Of a DNA stretch of 64,000 nt, positions 41,257-53,000 are shown one piece after another. Below the pieces are notes generated by a model. That model worked only from the letters and a program-made list of their open reading frames with translations. It was not told the DNA's origin and searched no databases. A program made the translations under genes and the position numbers. Position 1 is the stretch's first letter. The number at the start of each line of letters is the position of its first letter. Source of the DNA: Ridgeia piscesae (taxonomy: Eukaryota; Annelida; Polychaeta; Sabellida; Siboglinidae); NCBI GenBank assembly GCA_025642075.2, contig JAODUO010001368.1, positions 1 through 64,000 of the forward strand, given 5' to 3'.

Positions 41257-42605
41257 TCGATCCAGGGATTCGGCGAGTTTCTACTTAGTCACAGCCATGC
41301 CGTGTATTATTCTCCAAGTCAGTGGTGTAGTGTCGGACATGTTATACACAACGTGAGGTTTCCCAATTTGAAACAAATATCATATGGGGTCATGGGCATT
41401 GCTCCCCGATTTATCTCAACCTGACATAGAGTGACAGACTCGTTTCTTCGTCCTAGCTTAAAACTGTTTTCAGGAATCAATTTCCAAATTGTCCACAACT
41501 GTGACAAAAATGCAGATTAATTGTTGTTTTTCAAATACTGGACATTATTATATTAACAGTAGCGAATGTGGCATGTTTTTGTATTATTGACATAGCATGA
41601 CATGTGCGGCTATGAAACAGATGTGTGTCAATCACATATATAAATAGAACACACCAGTAGAACTATAGGGGAAAGATTAATTATCTAACTATGTGATGTC
41701 AATATTGATTGTTCTTTTAATAGGCGTGGTATATTTAAAGGGAGAGTTTGTAGCATAATTCTGGAGGGCTGAATAAAGAAAGAAAATCACCACCCATGTT
41801 CTTTATGAAATCGACTTCATACTGAATAATAGTTTTTTTAGCTGAAATATATGTACAGTGGAATGTCTCTATTAAAAATAACCATTTGAACTGGGTAAAA
41901 GTAACACAACTAGCAGAACAAATATTCTAAACTATAACATATGTGGATATATTTATGTATATTCTGCGGTGATCTTAATTGCAATGTAACTTTGTTGTCG
42001 AGGTAACCATAATAGTGGCGAGGTAACCATAATAGTAGCTTGTGCTACTAATATTTCTTATTCATGAAAAACTAATTTAAACATCTGGTTCTGTTTCAGA
42101 TGTGCCATGATATATTACAAATGGCCATGGATTTTATATTCTGTGTTTGGAGCAGACAGTGCTTCCAAATGTAACCGGTTAGACAACTTTCACATGTATC
42201 TGCCAACAAAAATGTAAGTATATGTTCATGTATTATAAACAGTGAAATGTGTTGCTCACAATTTATTGACAATGAAAATAACATTAGAGCAACCAGAACA
42301 CCAAGCAAACTAACATGATACAACATTTATATAATACAAATGATATTTCATACAATGAAAACACCACACATTATTCTATAGTAGAAATATACCCAACAAT
42401 TCATGTTTAACAGTAACTGATATAGGATTATTCTAGAACATTTCGAGTAGCATGCCCAGTTGTCCACTATGTCAGAACTAAATAAAGTTCCAATGATTTT
42501 ATAAAAACACAACATGTATTCTACAATGATAATGGATTGAGTTACCTCCATTTTCATGTCACCTGTCAACAAAGTTCTTATATAGTGCAGTATCCAATCC
42601 TCAAA
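41257..42605. other. no gene recognised
   Basis: Contains an 18-bp direct repeat (GAGGTAACCATAATAGT) at about 42000 and 42019. Nothing else supported. Confidence 0.5.
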
Positions 42606-42609
42606 CATG

Positions 42610-42739
42610 GGGTCAAATACATTTGTATTTGAAAGTATTTAAATACTGTTTAAGTATCTGTAATTGATGTTTAGGAATAAAAAGTATTTGGATCCCTCAA
42701 GAGTATTTGTATTTAAATAAATTTCAATGTATTTGACCC
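42610..42739. mobile_element. 130-bp MITE with perfect 11-bp TIRs
   Basis: GGGTCAAATAC at 42610-42620 is exactly mirrored by GTATTTGACCC at 42729-42739, with TATTTGAA/TATTTAAA-rich sequence between. Similar ends bound the 1.06-kb element at 4287-5345. hAT-like MITE by appearance. Confidence 0.65.
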
Positions 42740-42864
42740 AATGTCTGCTTAGCATTGTCCTTGTCAAAGTGCTTTACACTTTACTGCCTGGCAGACCTAC
42801 TTAATTAAACACCATCTCATGACTGTGGGAAGCATCCTGCCAAGCTGTAATTAATTAATCAAGA

Positions 42865-43047
42865 CGGTTTGTGTACAAATATCCACCATTGTCTATAGCC
42901 AGTTACTTGTTTACACAGCTGAGTGAATTGGAGCAATGACGGGTGAACAGACTTGCCCGAGGTTAGACACAGCACCACATGGTTTCGTTCTCGTAGTGGA
43001 GAGTCTGAAGCCGAGTCCAAAGCTTTAAACCACTGCGCCACTATACA
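42865..43047 (-). repeat. tRNA-derived SINE copy
   Basis: The minus strand starts GTGGCGCAGTGGTTTAAAGC (A box AGTGGTTTAAAGC), followed by a body with GGGCAAGTCTGTTCACCCG, TTGCTCC and TTCACTCAGCTGTG. The B box is weak. It shares its body with 5346-5490. Confidence 0.65.
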
Positions 43048-44385
43048 TAGTTGATCTATTTATTTAGGCCTTATTTTATTTCAGGTGTCCAAGTCGGCCA
43101 TATACAGAGAGTTGTACCTGGTTGATCCATGGCAGGCTTGGTCGAAGGGTACAGAGAGTCATACCAGTGTATACCAGCCATAAGATGGAACTTCTGTGCT
43201 CTCAGCGGAGAACAATATATGGGATAACACTCAGCACTTGTTGACTGCTGCCCTTACAAATTATCAGCTGATTTGTAAAGAAGCAGTTGGATTGATTATG
43301 AACAAATCAACTGACTCTTGACACCAGCAGATCTGGTTTCATTAGCTTGGGCATATCTGTACCAAGGACTGCAATTCCGACATGGACAGTCATTGTGGTC
43401 AGCGGCCAGAATTCTGACAAAGATGTAATTCACCATTCACTCTTTCTGTCTGCCATGGGCTGGTGGATCTGCAGGTAAACATACACATGTAGTGTCTTCC
43501 GCAGCTCCAATTGCTTGCGTCTTGACCAGAAAACAGCCATGTTATCAGTGTTCGCTAGGACGTGGCCAGACGTTCTTGCTAGAGCCATGGTTCCATCCCT
43601 ATAAATAAACAGGACATGCTGTAGTGCTAAATATTGACTGTTTGAATTTACTATGTTTTTGTATGAAAAAAGATCATTCAATCTGCACCAAATAAGCAGC
43701 ATATATGTTACAGTGTAATAGTGAACAGTGTCCTTTACTTTGGTGCAGTGTGTTGGAAGTGGCAATATCACCAACCAGGACAGGATTAGGCTAGATATAT
43801 TTATCAAGAAAGCAAATGGGACTGTAAGGATGGAACAGGTCATGGATAGAGTACAGAAGTTTTCTGGCAGATGACATACACTCACTAAGATCTTAATTTG
43901 ACAGCTGACAGGAGTGACATATACTGAATTGCATGCATTAGAACTGCATTCATATTATTGCACAGTGCTTGCACATATAGATAGATGGTGATGCTGCTCC
44001 AGCTGCTGTCTTCATTGAATAGAGATGTGTGTATGTTTGTGTGGTGATACATATTACATAAATTAAGGTATGATAACTGATTACATGATCACTTAGTGTT
44101 TATGCACTAGAGTTGACAGTGCTCAGTCATGCAATTTCTTAATGTTGGTAAACGTGGTATTGAATACATAATTGGTAAAATAATACTGCGTCTTACAAAC
44201 ATTTCACTCCACTATGACATTCCTCTCACAAAATGACCACAATAGCATTTATCGCTACATTGTTTGTGTCATGTTGTATCTTATATTAAGTGCTTTAATT
44301 TATATTATCCAATAAACACAAACGTTGGCACCTCAAAATATTAAATGAACAGGAATATCTATGACAATGTATATTGTTAACTGGC
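43048..44385. other. no gene recognised; one unassigned 151-residue frame
   Basis: A minus-strand frame at 43430-43885 (151 residues, hydrophobic near its start) is the only long one. I do not recognise it and give it little weight. Confidence 0.35.
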
Positions 44386-44389
44386 AAAA

Positions 44390-44720
44390 TGTCATATTGA
44401 GACATCACGCCAATGTGCATGGTGGATCATCTGACTTACTTGCTAAACTATTGGATTAAATTATTGTTGAATTACATTAGAGTAGTGATTTGCGCGACAC
44501 AGTGGTTGAGGGTAGATAATTCCACTCATTGTGGTGGAGAAGAAACTGGTTCCAACTGTTTACCGAGTGTTTACCTGAAGATCTAGTGTTGTATTGGATA
44601 GAGTGATCTTGTGGGATATCTACAAGTCCACATTCCATCTAGTATATTATGCTAGTCTTTTAATGTTTCTTCTTGTTTGCTCAGTGTGTCCCCAATAGTT
44701 CACGAAACTACCAATAAAGG
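44390..44720 (-). mobile_element. 5'-truncated copy of the PHD LINE
   Basis: On the minus strand GATATCCCACAAGATCACTC..., GGAATTATCTACCCTCAACC..., and AAGTCAGATGATCCACCATG match 38895-39150 of the LINE at 35488-39290 in order. Only about 330 bp of its 3' end is present, as is usual for incomplete target-primed reverse transcription. Confidence 0.75.
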
Positions 44721-45844
44721 CAATATTGCAAATTTGCAAAGTGATTTTTTACAGTACATAAGTTTTGTCTCATCATAGCTAATTATTCATCCTTTACTGT
44801 AAGCCTGTAACATGTCCTAGTATCAATGTTGTATGAGTATCTGAACTGATACAGCACACAGAATTTGTAATTTGTTCTCTCACTGAACAAATAACATGAT
44901 TGAAAACAACATTCGCAATGCTATTTTTTATGTTTGAATAATATGTTTACTGAAAAATTTAGCAGTCATGTTGGCACTTTCAGAGCGGTCAAACTGAAAA
45001 TACGAACTGTATGCGTAGCTACGAAACTCGAAAGGCAGTACTTTTGAAAACTTATTTAGCGAGTGATATCAAAGTGCCTATATTATTGTTCATGCGAATT
45101 GACTATGACGTCTATGTCTATGATCTGGCTTGCATTCAGCTGGGTTTTTTGTTATGGTCATGTAGCTTTACCTTATTTTTATGCCTCTGTTCATGAAAAC
45201 GTTATATATATATACCATTCAAAGTAGGATAAAATATAACTAATAATAATGAATAACAACATCAGACGGCCTAACTCGCTTGGACCTAGTTAGCGGCTCC
45301 ATGATCCCATGTACATACCTTCTAGAACGTTAACTGTGGTGGACGTTTATGAACAATATCAATATGTACATAAGTCATCACGACAGACATCGCAATGTGT
45401 CTAATGGTACAAGATTTAAATAATTTAGATACAGAAGCCTTAATCATATTTACTAACCTTCTTGCGCGCTCTGATGACTTGGCTACGGCGACGGAAGGAT
45501 TCGACCGGTAACCCGTTTCGACGACTCTCGTTGGTGATTAAATATCGCGCTAATATCGTTTGCACAGCTCCATATTTCAAAAATCGACGTCGCCGACGTT
45601 TCTGCGGATCGTGACCCAGTATATACGGTGAGAAACATCCTATTCGAAGCAACGTTCTTCGAACAGATGTCCTTCTTCGAAGTTCGCGTATCTTACAACA
45701 TTGTGTTTACAACGGCGATAGCATTGACGCACGTTAACGGACACGTGACTTTAAGGCCGGTTCTGCATGCTGAGTGGTCAGACCACGGTCAGACAACAGG
45801 AAGAGGCGCATCATGGACGCCTCTATGAAGCCGATGATTTCAGT
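44721..45844. other. no gene recognised
   Basis: A minus-strand frame at 45440-45652 ends in a basic RKKV segment with a donor-like AAG/GTTAGT, but no family is evident. Confidence 0.35.
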
Positions 45845-45985
45845 AAAATTATCCAGTTTGGAATAATTTTACTAATAAACCACCGACTTTAAAAATGTGA
45901 TTACCGTTCAGAATAGTTCGTTTTTATTAACTCTTTCACGTGCATAGCATGTAATTGTTCCCTTTTGGTTCCCTTTAACTTGGTT
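45845..45985. repeat. inverted repeat, right partner
   Basis: Inverse complement of 40760-40875 with a few mismatches and short indels. Confidence 0.75.
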
Positions 45986-46503
45986 ATATATTTTTATGTG
46001 TGGATAAACCCACGTGTGAACTATGTGAATGTGCTTATGACTGATTGCCTGTGGTCACAATATTATAAGTATTTATTCAAGTTTAGAAAAATGCGACATT
46101 AATACCCACTTACTTACATACACACATAAACATTGGATACATGATTATAATAATTGTACATAATATATCGTATGGCACACCAATCCCTGTTCTAGTTGGA
46201 CAGTGCAGAAGTGTAAAAAATTGTTTTTAAATATATTCTTCTAACAATAATTTATTTAACTTAATTTCTAGGGCGGTAACTGCAATAGCAGCTGCCCTAG
46301 TGGACATTGCACCTGATCACATATGCCTACATTGGACATGGAAGTTCATTAGATGACGGGTTGTTTGTCTATAAATTGTTGGCTGTGCATGTCATGTGTT
46401 AAAAGTACAGTAGAAAATGTATGTATTGCAAGACGAACGTTAATATTTGTAATATAAAATAGTGCACAATGACATTACCAAAAATTAACACGTATAAATC
46501 GAC

Positions 46504-46562
<59 letters not shown>

Positions 46563-46574
46563 GTGTGTCTGTGA

Positions 46575-46625
<51 letters not shown>
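46504..46625. repeat. compound (GT)n-(AT)n microsatellite
   Basis: A perfect GT tract, a short linker, then a perfect TA tract. Confidence 0.95.
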
Positions 46626-46628
<3 letters not shown>

Positions 46629-47425
46629 TAGATTTTTGTGTGAACTGATCTCGTTTCGTCGTTTTTCAGTGTTCCGTTTTTGCAGTGAACGTTGTCGCGT
46701 TCTAGAAGAAAAACTACTGGAAATAATTGCACTCAACTCTACCTCGCTGCATGAATGAAAATAAATCATAACATATGTAATGGTTTTATAATTAACCGTG
46801 TTCAACGTTGTTAATTATATGAACAATTACCTAATTATCATTATGATGGCGGCCATATTTGCTGCCTAATTTGCACAATTTATGCAAAAGTAGAAAAAAA
46901 CTTAATTATATATACTTAGATAGTTGACAAAGCAACGAAACGACATTGTTTCTATAAAACAACTTATTTTATATTGGAAGCAACCTGTTTCATAAATGCA
47001 TGCCTTTACGTGATGTCATGTCATCATGGAAATAATCCTTCTTATGTTTTTGTTTTCATTAAAAAAAAACAAATATCAAACATTATTATTTACATCCATA
47101 TGACCTACCTTAAACGAGGCTAGATTAAAACTAGTTTCAATAGGTTGCTTGGTGTTCCCTAAATAAATGACAAATAAAATAATACAAATAAAATATTCCC
47201 CGCATAAATGGCAAATAAAGATGTATTATTTTTATTATACGGAATGACCAATGACTGCAATTTTGGGGAGGCGTGGGACCCTCTGATAGCAGCCCCCAAT
47301 GTGTGCCGAAAAGGGCATTTATTTATGTTTAATGCGCCGTTGCTAAAACAGTTTCAAACGTTAATTGTGCACCTGGAGAACGTGCAGCGTTGACGACGTA
47401 GTAGTACCCAAAATTTTCAGTAACA
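46626..47425. other. no gene recognised
   Basis: AT-rich, with a frame at 47208-47393 that I cannot assign. Confidence 0.4.
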
Positions 47426-47429
47426 CCCG

Positions 47430-47680
47430 TTGATCAGGTGCAGGAACAGGCAATGGAGGTGTAAAGGGAAAAGAGGCCTCATTGATCTCACTGAAGACGC
47501 AGCAGTTCTTCATAGATGGCTTTTCGCGGAACCAGAGTTGGCACGGCTTCTGCAAAAAATGTGTGCATATATTATCCGCAGCACAAACATCAACTACCAC
47601 CACGAAGCACCACGAAGAAACATTGACTACTAAGAGAAAGTTTCATTCCGATGTGTTTGCACTCGTCGGCAACAATTAGG
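47430..47680 (+). pseudogene. possible mobile-element-linked ORF fragment
   Basis: Plus-strand text GLIDLTEDAAVLHRWLFAEP, ARLLQKMCAYI, then in the next frame TKHHEETLTTKRKFHSDVFALV. The LT.d.avl.RW...pE.aRL...HHE...F..DV.aL pattern recalls a repeat-associated protein family of aquatic invertebrates that I cannot name precisely. One frameshift separates the halves. Confidence 0.25.
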
Positions 47681-48175
47681 TCTGTTCAAGCTTGAGAGCA
47701 TAATTTGACTGTGCTGCACTGTCAAGGAGACCATATCGAAGCCTGAGAATACAATACACAAGGTAGTTTATTAAATTTATCAAGCGAGAGAACATTGTCT
47801 TGTGGTCAGCACAAGATCATAAAAAACAGTATTTGCATAGGTAATCGCAAACAAATATTCAAAACATTGGTTCTGGCGGTGGTGACAAGGTTACACAGTT
47901 TAGCAAATTATAAAATTAATACATAAATAAATAGTATTGATTTAAAATTAAATATTTAGTTTTTATTGATGAATTTGATTGACTTGTGGATAAAACTTTT
48001 CACTGTCTTTGCTTTCTTTTCCTTAAAGGCTCCGAGTCTCCTGCCTGATGGTAGCATATTATAATATTGAGACAGGATATGACAAAGGTCACTCATGATT
48101 GTTATGCCCTTTCTCTACGCTCTCGACTCACACAGCTGATTTAGTCCAGTTTGTTTCACTCTCATAACCTTACAT
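47681..48175. other. no gene recognised
   Basis: AT-rich, probably 3' flank of the LINE that follows on the minus strand. Confidence 0.4.
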
Positions 48176-48179
48176 CATG

Positions 48180-49305
48180 TATTAGCAATACTGTTCAACT
48201 TGCCTATTTTCTTCACACTCAAAATACCAAACCAACACACAAGACAATGTCTTGGAACTCACACCAAAATATCTCAATCTGAACATGCAGAACATTCTGT
48301 GATTAAATTGTTTTACAATGTTTTTGGTGTTGCATTCAAAGGTGAGTTTATTATCCAAAACTGTGCCTATATATTTATTCTTATTAACTCTGTCGACAGT
48401 TACATCCTCAGAAATAGCCCACTCACATTCGCATTCGTTCTGAGGTACCATCTCCCTGGTCTTGTCCACATTCAAGTCTAAGTAGTTGTCCTAACAACAT
48501 CTGGACACTTCAGTGACCTGCTGATTAAGGTGAGTGTCTGAGTCATCAGAGTACTTGTACAGACTGTACAAGAAACTACTGCTCTTAAAATCATCATCAT
48601 CACACATTGTGAACAAAACTGGCAACATAACTATCCATTGGTGGATGTTTTCACCTGAGACACTACATTATGATACATGATAAGCCGAGCTTTGTTGACC
48701 AGGAAGTCAATCAACCACACAATCAATTCAGGGCTAACATTTTTGTTTAATGAACTTTTATGCTAGCAAATGAGGCTGTATAGTGTAACACGCTGATGAG
48801 TAATCTAAACAGGATTCTGACAAAGTATCCGACTTTGTCAAGGTGGGTGTATGTATCATGAAGAAGTGATAGAATGGTATCTCCTACTCCCACGTTCCTC
48901 TTGTAAGCAAACTGCAGAGCATCACGTTTGCCTTCTGCCTGTCTAAGTAAACGATGCAACACTACTGTCTCAAAGCATTTCATGATAATCGGATAAGAAC
49001 AATTGGGCGAACATCGTTAAGTTCCACAGGATGTGCCTTTTCAGGCACCGGACAAATGCCCCACAGGGCAGGTATGACATTTGAGCTGATTGATAATCCT
49101 GACAAACACATTACAAAGTTGAACGTTGCATACATTCAGTACTCTACCACTGAGGTTATCAGGCCCTGTAGTTCTCCTAAAGTTAAGCTGTATATTTTGG
49201 ACACGAAAACCAATCTTTCTCGTCCTCTCAATCACAATCTGGGGAAATGAGGCTAGGTACACATTTTCCCCCCGACCAAACCGAGACTCCGCCATTTGTG
49301 AACAC
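48180..49305 (-). pseudogene. Rex1-like LINE relic (minus strand)
   Basis: On the minus strand, in element order: TTGPDNLSGRVLNVCN (49190-49130), MKCFETVVLHRLLRQ with DALQFAYKRNVGVGDTILSL (48983-48880), a degraded palm, then MNVDKTREMV, NKYIGTVLDNKLTFE and RMFCMFRLRYFGVS (48475-48260). This is the Rex1/Babar-type arrangement. Multiple stops and frame changes. Confidence 0.75.
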
Positions 49306-49879
49306 AATGTTTTTGGACGAAGTTGTTCTTACTCACATGTTGACCCCACAGGCTGCGCAACGTTTTCAGAATATGCCGAGCTACTATTCATACAAATAAT
49401 CAAGAGGGAACTTGAATAGAGAGAGAGAGAGAAAGGTTGGATACTGTGTGAAACATCTATGTCATACCAGCTTAACATTTGCAGCCAGGGAGAAGAGGGC
49501 ACACAATGTAAGAATGCGAGTTACAAGGCAAGCCTTCAGGATCTTTCTCATTAGTAGGTGGAGTAACACAATTAATAGTAATTTCCCATCAGTTGTGCTA
49601 CTTCGCCAACACATAGGATGATGCATACGCGATACAATTCGTAATGACACAATTGCATGTATAAATTACACCGTTCTTCATCAATTAATCGAGTCAAGAT
49701 ACGACACCATATGTTTATTTTTCCAACAACATATTTGATAACTATGACTTCGCCATCGTGAAACGTACATTGTGTCAACAGAGAACCAATTGATAATAAC
49801 CTGTTGAACTGTTGTCAATACTGTAAATAATTACAAACATTATGACGATATACAAATGGCGATGTTAGTACAACCAGAA

Positions 49880-50055
49880 TCACTTCGGGCATATGTGTTT
49901 ATATTTCTCCATAACGTCCTTCTTCGGGCGGCAAATATGACTCTGCGGATCATAGTAATATTTAAAGGGACACCGTTTTATGTATGCCCTCCAAATACAG
50001 TCGAAGTACATCGTGCACCGCGCAAATAAACCTAATGGTTTACAATCCCATGGTA
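49880..50055 (-). CDS. copy B exon: CBM14-like chitin-binding domain
   Basis: 176-bp terminal exon after acceptor CGTTGTTTGTTGTAG. Six cysteines spaced C-x8-C-x5-C-x8-C-x12-C-x13-C (WDCKPLGLFARC, MYFDCIWRAYIKRC, YYYDPQSHIC, YKHIC), ending at TGA. More basic than its copy A partner. All cysteines and the YFDC core are kept even though the upstream junction is out of phase. Confidence 0.75.
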
Positions 50056-53000
50056 CTACAACAAACAACGGCATGTGTGTTATAGTAATGGTTAAATAAA
50101 CGTACGTTTTTATAATAATTATAGCACGTTTACCCAGATTATATTTATTTATTTCATTTTAATAATGTGTTACTTACAATAGTATTTGTTTTTATTGTAT
50201 TATTTTATAACTACACCATAGCGAACATCACAAGAATATATCGCATTTGACAGACGATAACTTGTGTAGGATCGCAAAAAAACAATGAATGCATGAGTTT
50301 AATTGTTGTGCTTGTTAGCTTATCAATGTATTGACTAAATGTTTGCTAGATTTTTAAAATTATTTGTTTGGGAATTAGCGATTAAAAATACATCATACGA
50401 ATACTAATTCCAGCAGCTGCTGTGAAGAATTTCAAGAATTACTCTTGTTCTTGTTTTCATAATGTGTCAACAGCTGACATAGCAACCGACGAAAAACGTA
50501 TGCCGTGCTATGTGCCCGTAAGAGGTACTATATGGAATTTAACGGGATACTGCGCTATGTGTCGAGAATACGTCAATGTGGAAGAATGGACGAACGATAC
50601 GAACATGACAAATCTATTGAGGAATTGAAGGCAGGGCCTCAATACGAACACAATTTATATGATAACTTATAGTTAATCCGAAGGTGAAAGAAACGTTTTT
50701 GTGTACACAATATGACTTATGTGCGTGTGTATGCTTGTTCTAGGTGGCAATATTTGGTCCAGTCTTGCTCAGACTGTATATTGATTTTGACATGCAATAC
50801 GACTATTATTGACAATGACATGCAATTATATGGATACCGATGCATACTTGAAGGCATGATTGGTGGTTGTTGTTTTCCATGTGATGGTGCTTCTGTCGTT
50901 GATGGTATTTCCGGAATTTCCTGTGGACTTTGGAATTGTGGACCGGAGTACCTGTTTTCTGGCATAAAACATTCCATTCCACTTGTTAGTTCGTCAATGA
51001 AATTATTAACTGTTTGTCAGCTTAAAAATACTTGTTTCGAAAATAGCTGATAAAAACAAATACCATAATAATATCAGCTTATCAATGTAATGGCTAAATG
51101 TTTGCCAGATTTTCAAAATTACTTGTTTAGGAATTAACGACTTAAAACAAATCATAGGGCCTACGTATAAAAACATCAACAGCTACTGTAAATAAAACTA
51201 AAACATTATATTGTTAACGGCTTCTAATAATGTATCAACATGTGACATGACACCGATTAAAAAATCTATCGCTCTCTGCGTCCGTAAGCACTGAACGGGA
51301 GACTGCGTGACGTGACGAGAAGATGCCAACGTGGAAGAATAGATGAATGACACGAACATTACGAACTGATTGAAGAACTGAAAGTAGGTGAAGCATAGCT
51401 AATGCAAATGTGAGAGAAACATTTGTTGCGTATAATATTATTTTTGTACGTGCATGCATGCGAACGTAATGTGTGTGTAGGATGTGCGTGCGTACATGTG
51501 TATGTGAATGAGTGACAATACCTTGTTCAGGTTTGTTCGATCTAAATATTGATTTTATACGCAATTTCAACTAATATTGACATGCAATTCGACGGATACC
51601 GATGTCTACCTGATGGCAAGGATTGGTACTTCCCCTACGAAATGGTGAGCCCGTGGTTTTTCTACTTGTATCGGTGGTCTTTCCGGAATTCCTTGTGGTC
51701 CTTCCGGTGGCTCATGTGGACCGGGATCTAGCTGTGGGTAGTCGTATTGTGGCATAAAATAATCGACTCCATCGGGGTTTAATGTTGTTCCTCGTTCTCT
51801 ATCCTCTTCATTCACATATACTGTATTCCCTCCCTTGTTCACCCGTCTTTGTTGATGTGCAAAATGTTTCCCTTCATTTGGAGTCTCATCTTCATAATCG
51901 AATACGCCTGTTTCTTCATTGGATGGAGTGGTTGTGGTCACTTCTTCATATGCAAAATGTTTCCCTTCATTTGGAGTCTCATCTTCATAATCGAATACAT
52001 CTGTTTCTTCACCGGATGGAGTGTTTATGGCCACTTGTCCATGTGCAAAATGTTTCCCTTCATTTGGAGTATCATCTTCATACTCGAATACGTATGTTTC
52101 TTCACCGGATGGAGTGGTTGTGGTCATTTGTGGGTCTATGCCGTTGATGATAGCATGCTGTATTGGGTTTTTACCCTGCCCGCAGTGCCTGCCGCTGACA
52201 TCGTCCAAATCTATCCCCCAAAGTATATATCCGCCAATGCCGTGCTCTGCCAGCCATGCACCCTGAAGCACAATCATGACATTTACATGTTGTTGAATAA
52301 CGTCTATCTTAGTATTTGCATTACATGCAAGAAACTGTGATGGGTTGCGGGAAGAGGCAACAATAGGCAAGGAATTCACAACGAAGAATCATCATATATC
52401 TAACTATAGTCGAACCAGCGCATTTGTGTATGTCAATGTTAAAAAAAGTATCTCATTTTATGGGGTGACTCAGTTATTCGTGATTTAAAACGAAATGAAT
52501 GGTAAAACACAAGTTAGCAATCTTTTGAATCTGGCACGAGCGAGGAATACTCAGAAAACAAGCTGGCCCCAGCGTAATAGGTTAAAACTTATGTAACATG
52601 AAATAGGCGTTGACGCAATAAGCCTATATGTATCCTTATGCCTTTATCAAGGCAATACGGAAAGTATTTGATAATTATGCTCTATCACTGCTAGGACCTA
52701 TCAGTTGGCATGAAGCTCACGTTACTTTGAGCACACGTAGAGTATTACCTCATATGCCTTGAGCAAGCGCGATAAGGGCCTTTGTTGTATAAACAACGAA
52801 AACGTTCCAATAATTCAACACATTGATAGTGTCGAATCCAACTATAACCTTCCACTTCTCATCGAAACAAAGTGGAAAAACCTACACGTGTCTGTATAAC
52901 ACAAAACAGTAACCGAAACAAAATGTTGATAGGAGCGATGTCATCCACCAACCTCTCATGCAAAGTTTGAAAGGCCTGTATAGTGTAGTGATACATTGAC

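Noticed and set aside
43430..43885. 151-residue minus-strand gene
   Set aside because: No domain, no splice or neighbour support. Kept only as a note on the interval.
50422..50628. Plus-strand 68-residue gene
   Set aside because: Lies in an intronic repeat block present four times in the window. The other copies are not open.
51782..52340. Plus-strand frames of 121 and 163 residues
   Set aside because: Antisense shadows of the copy B linker exon, repetitive because of the 93-bp modules.
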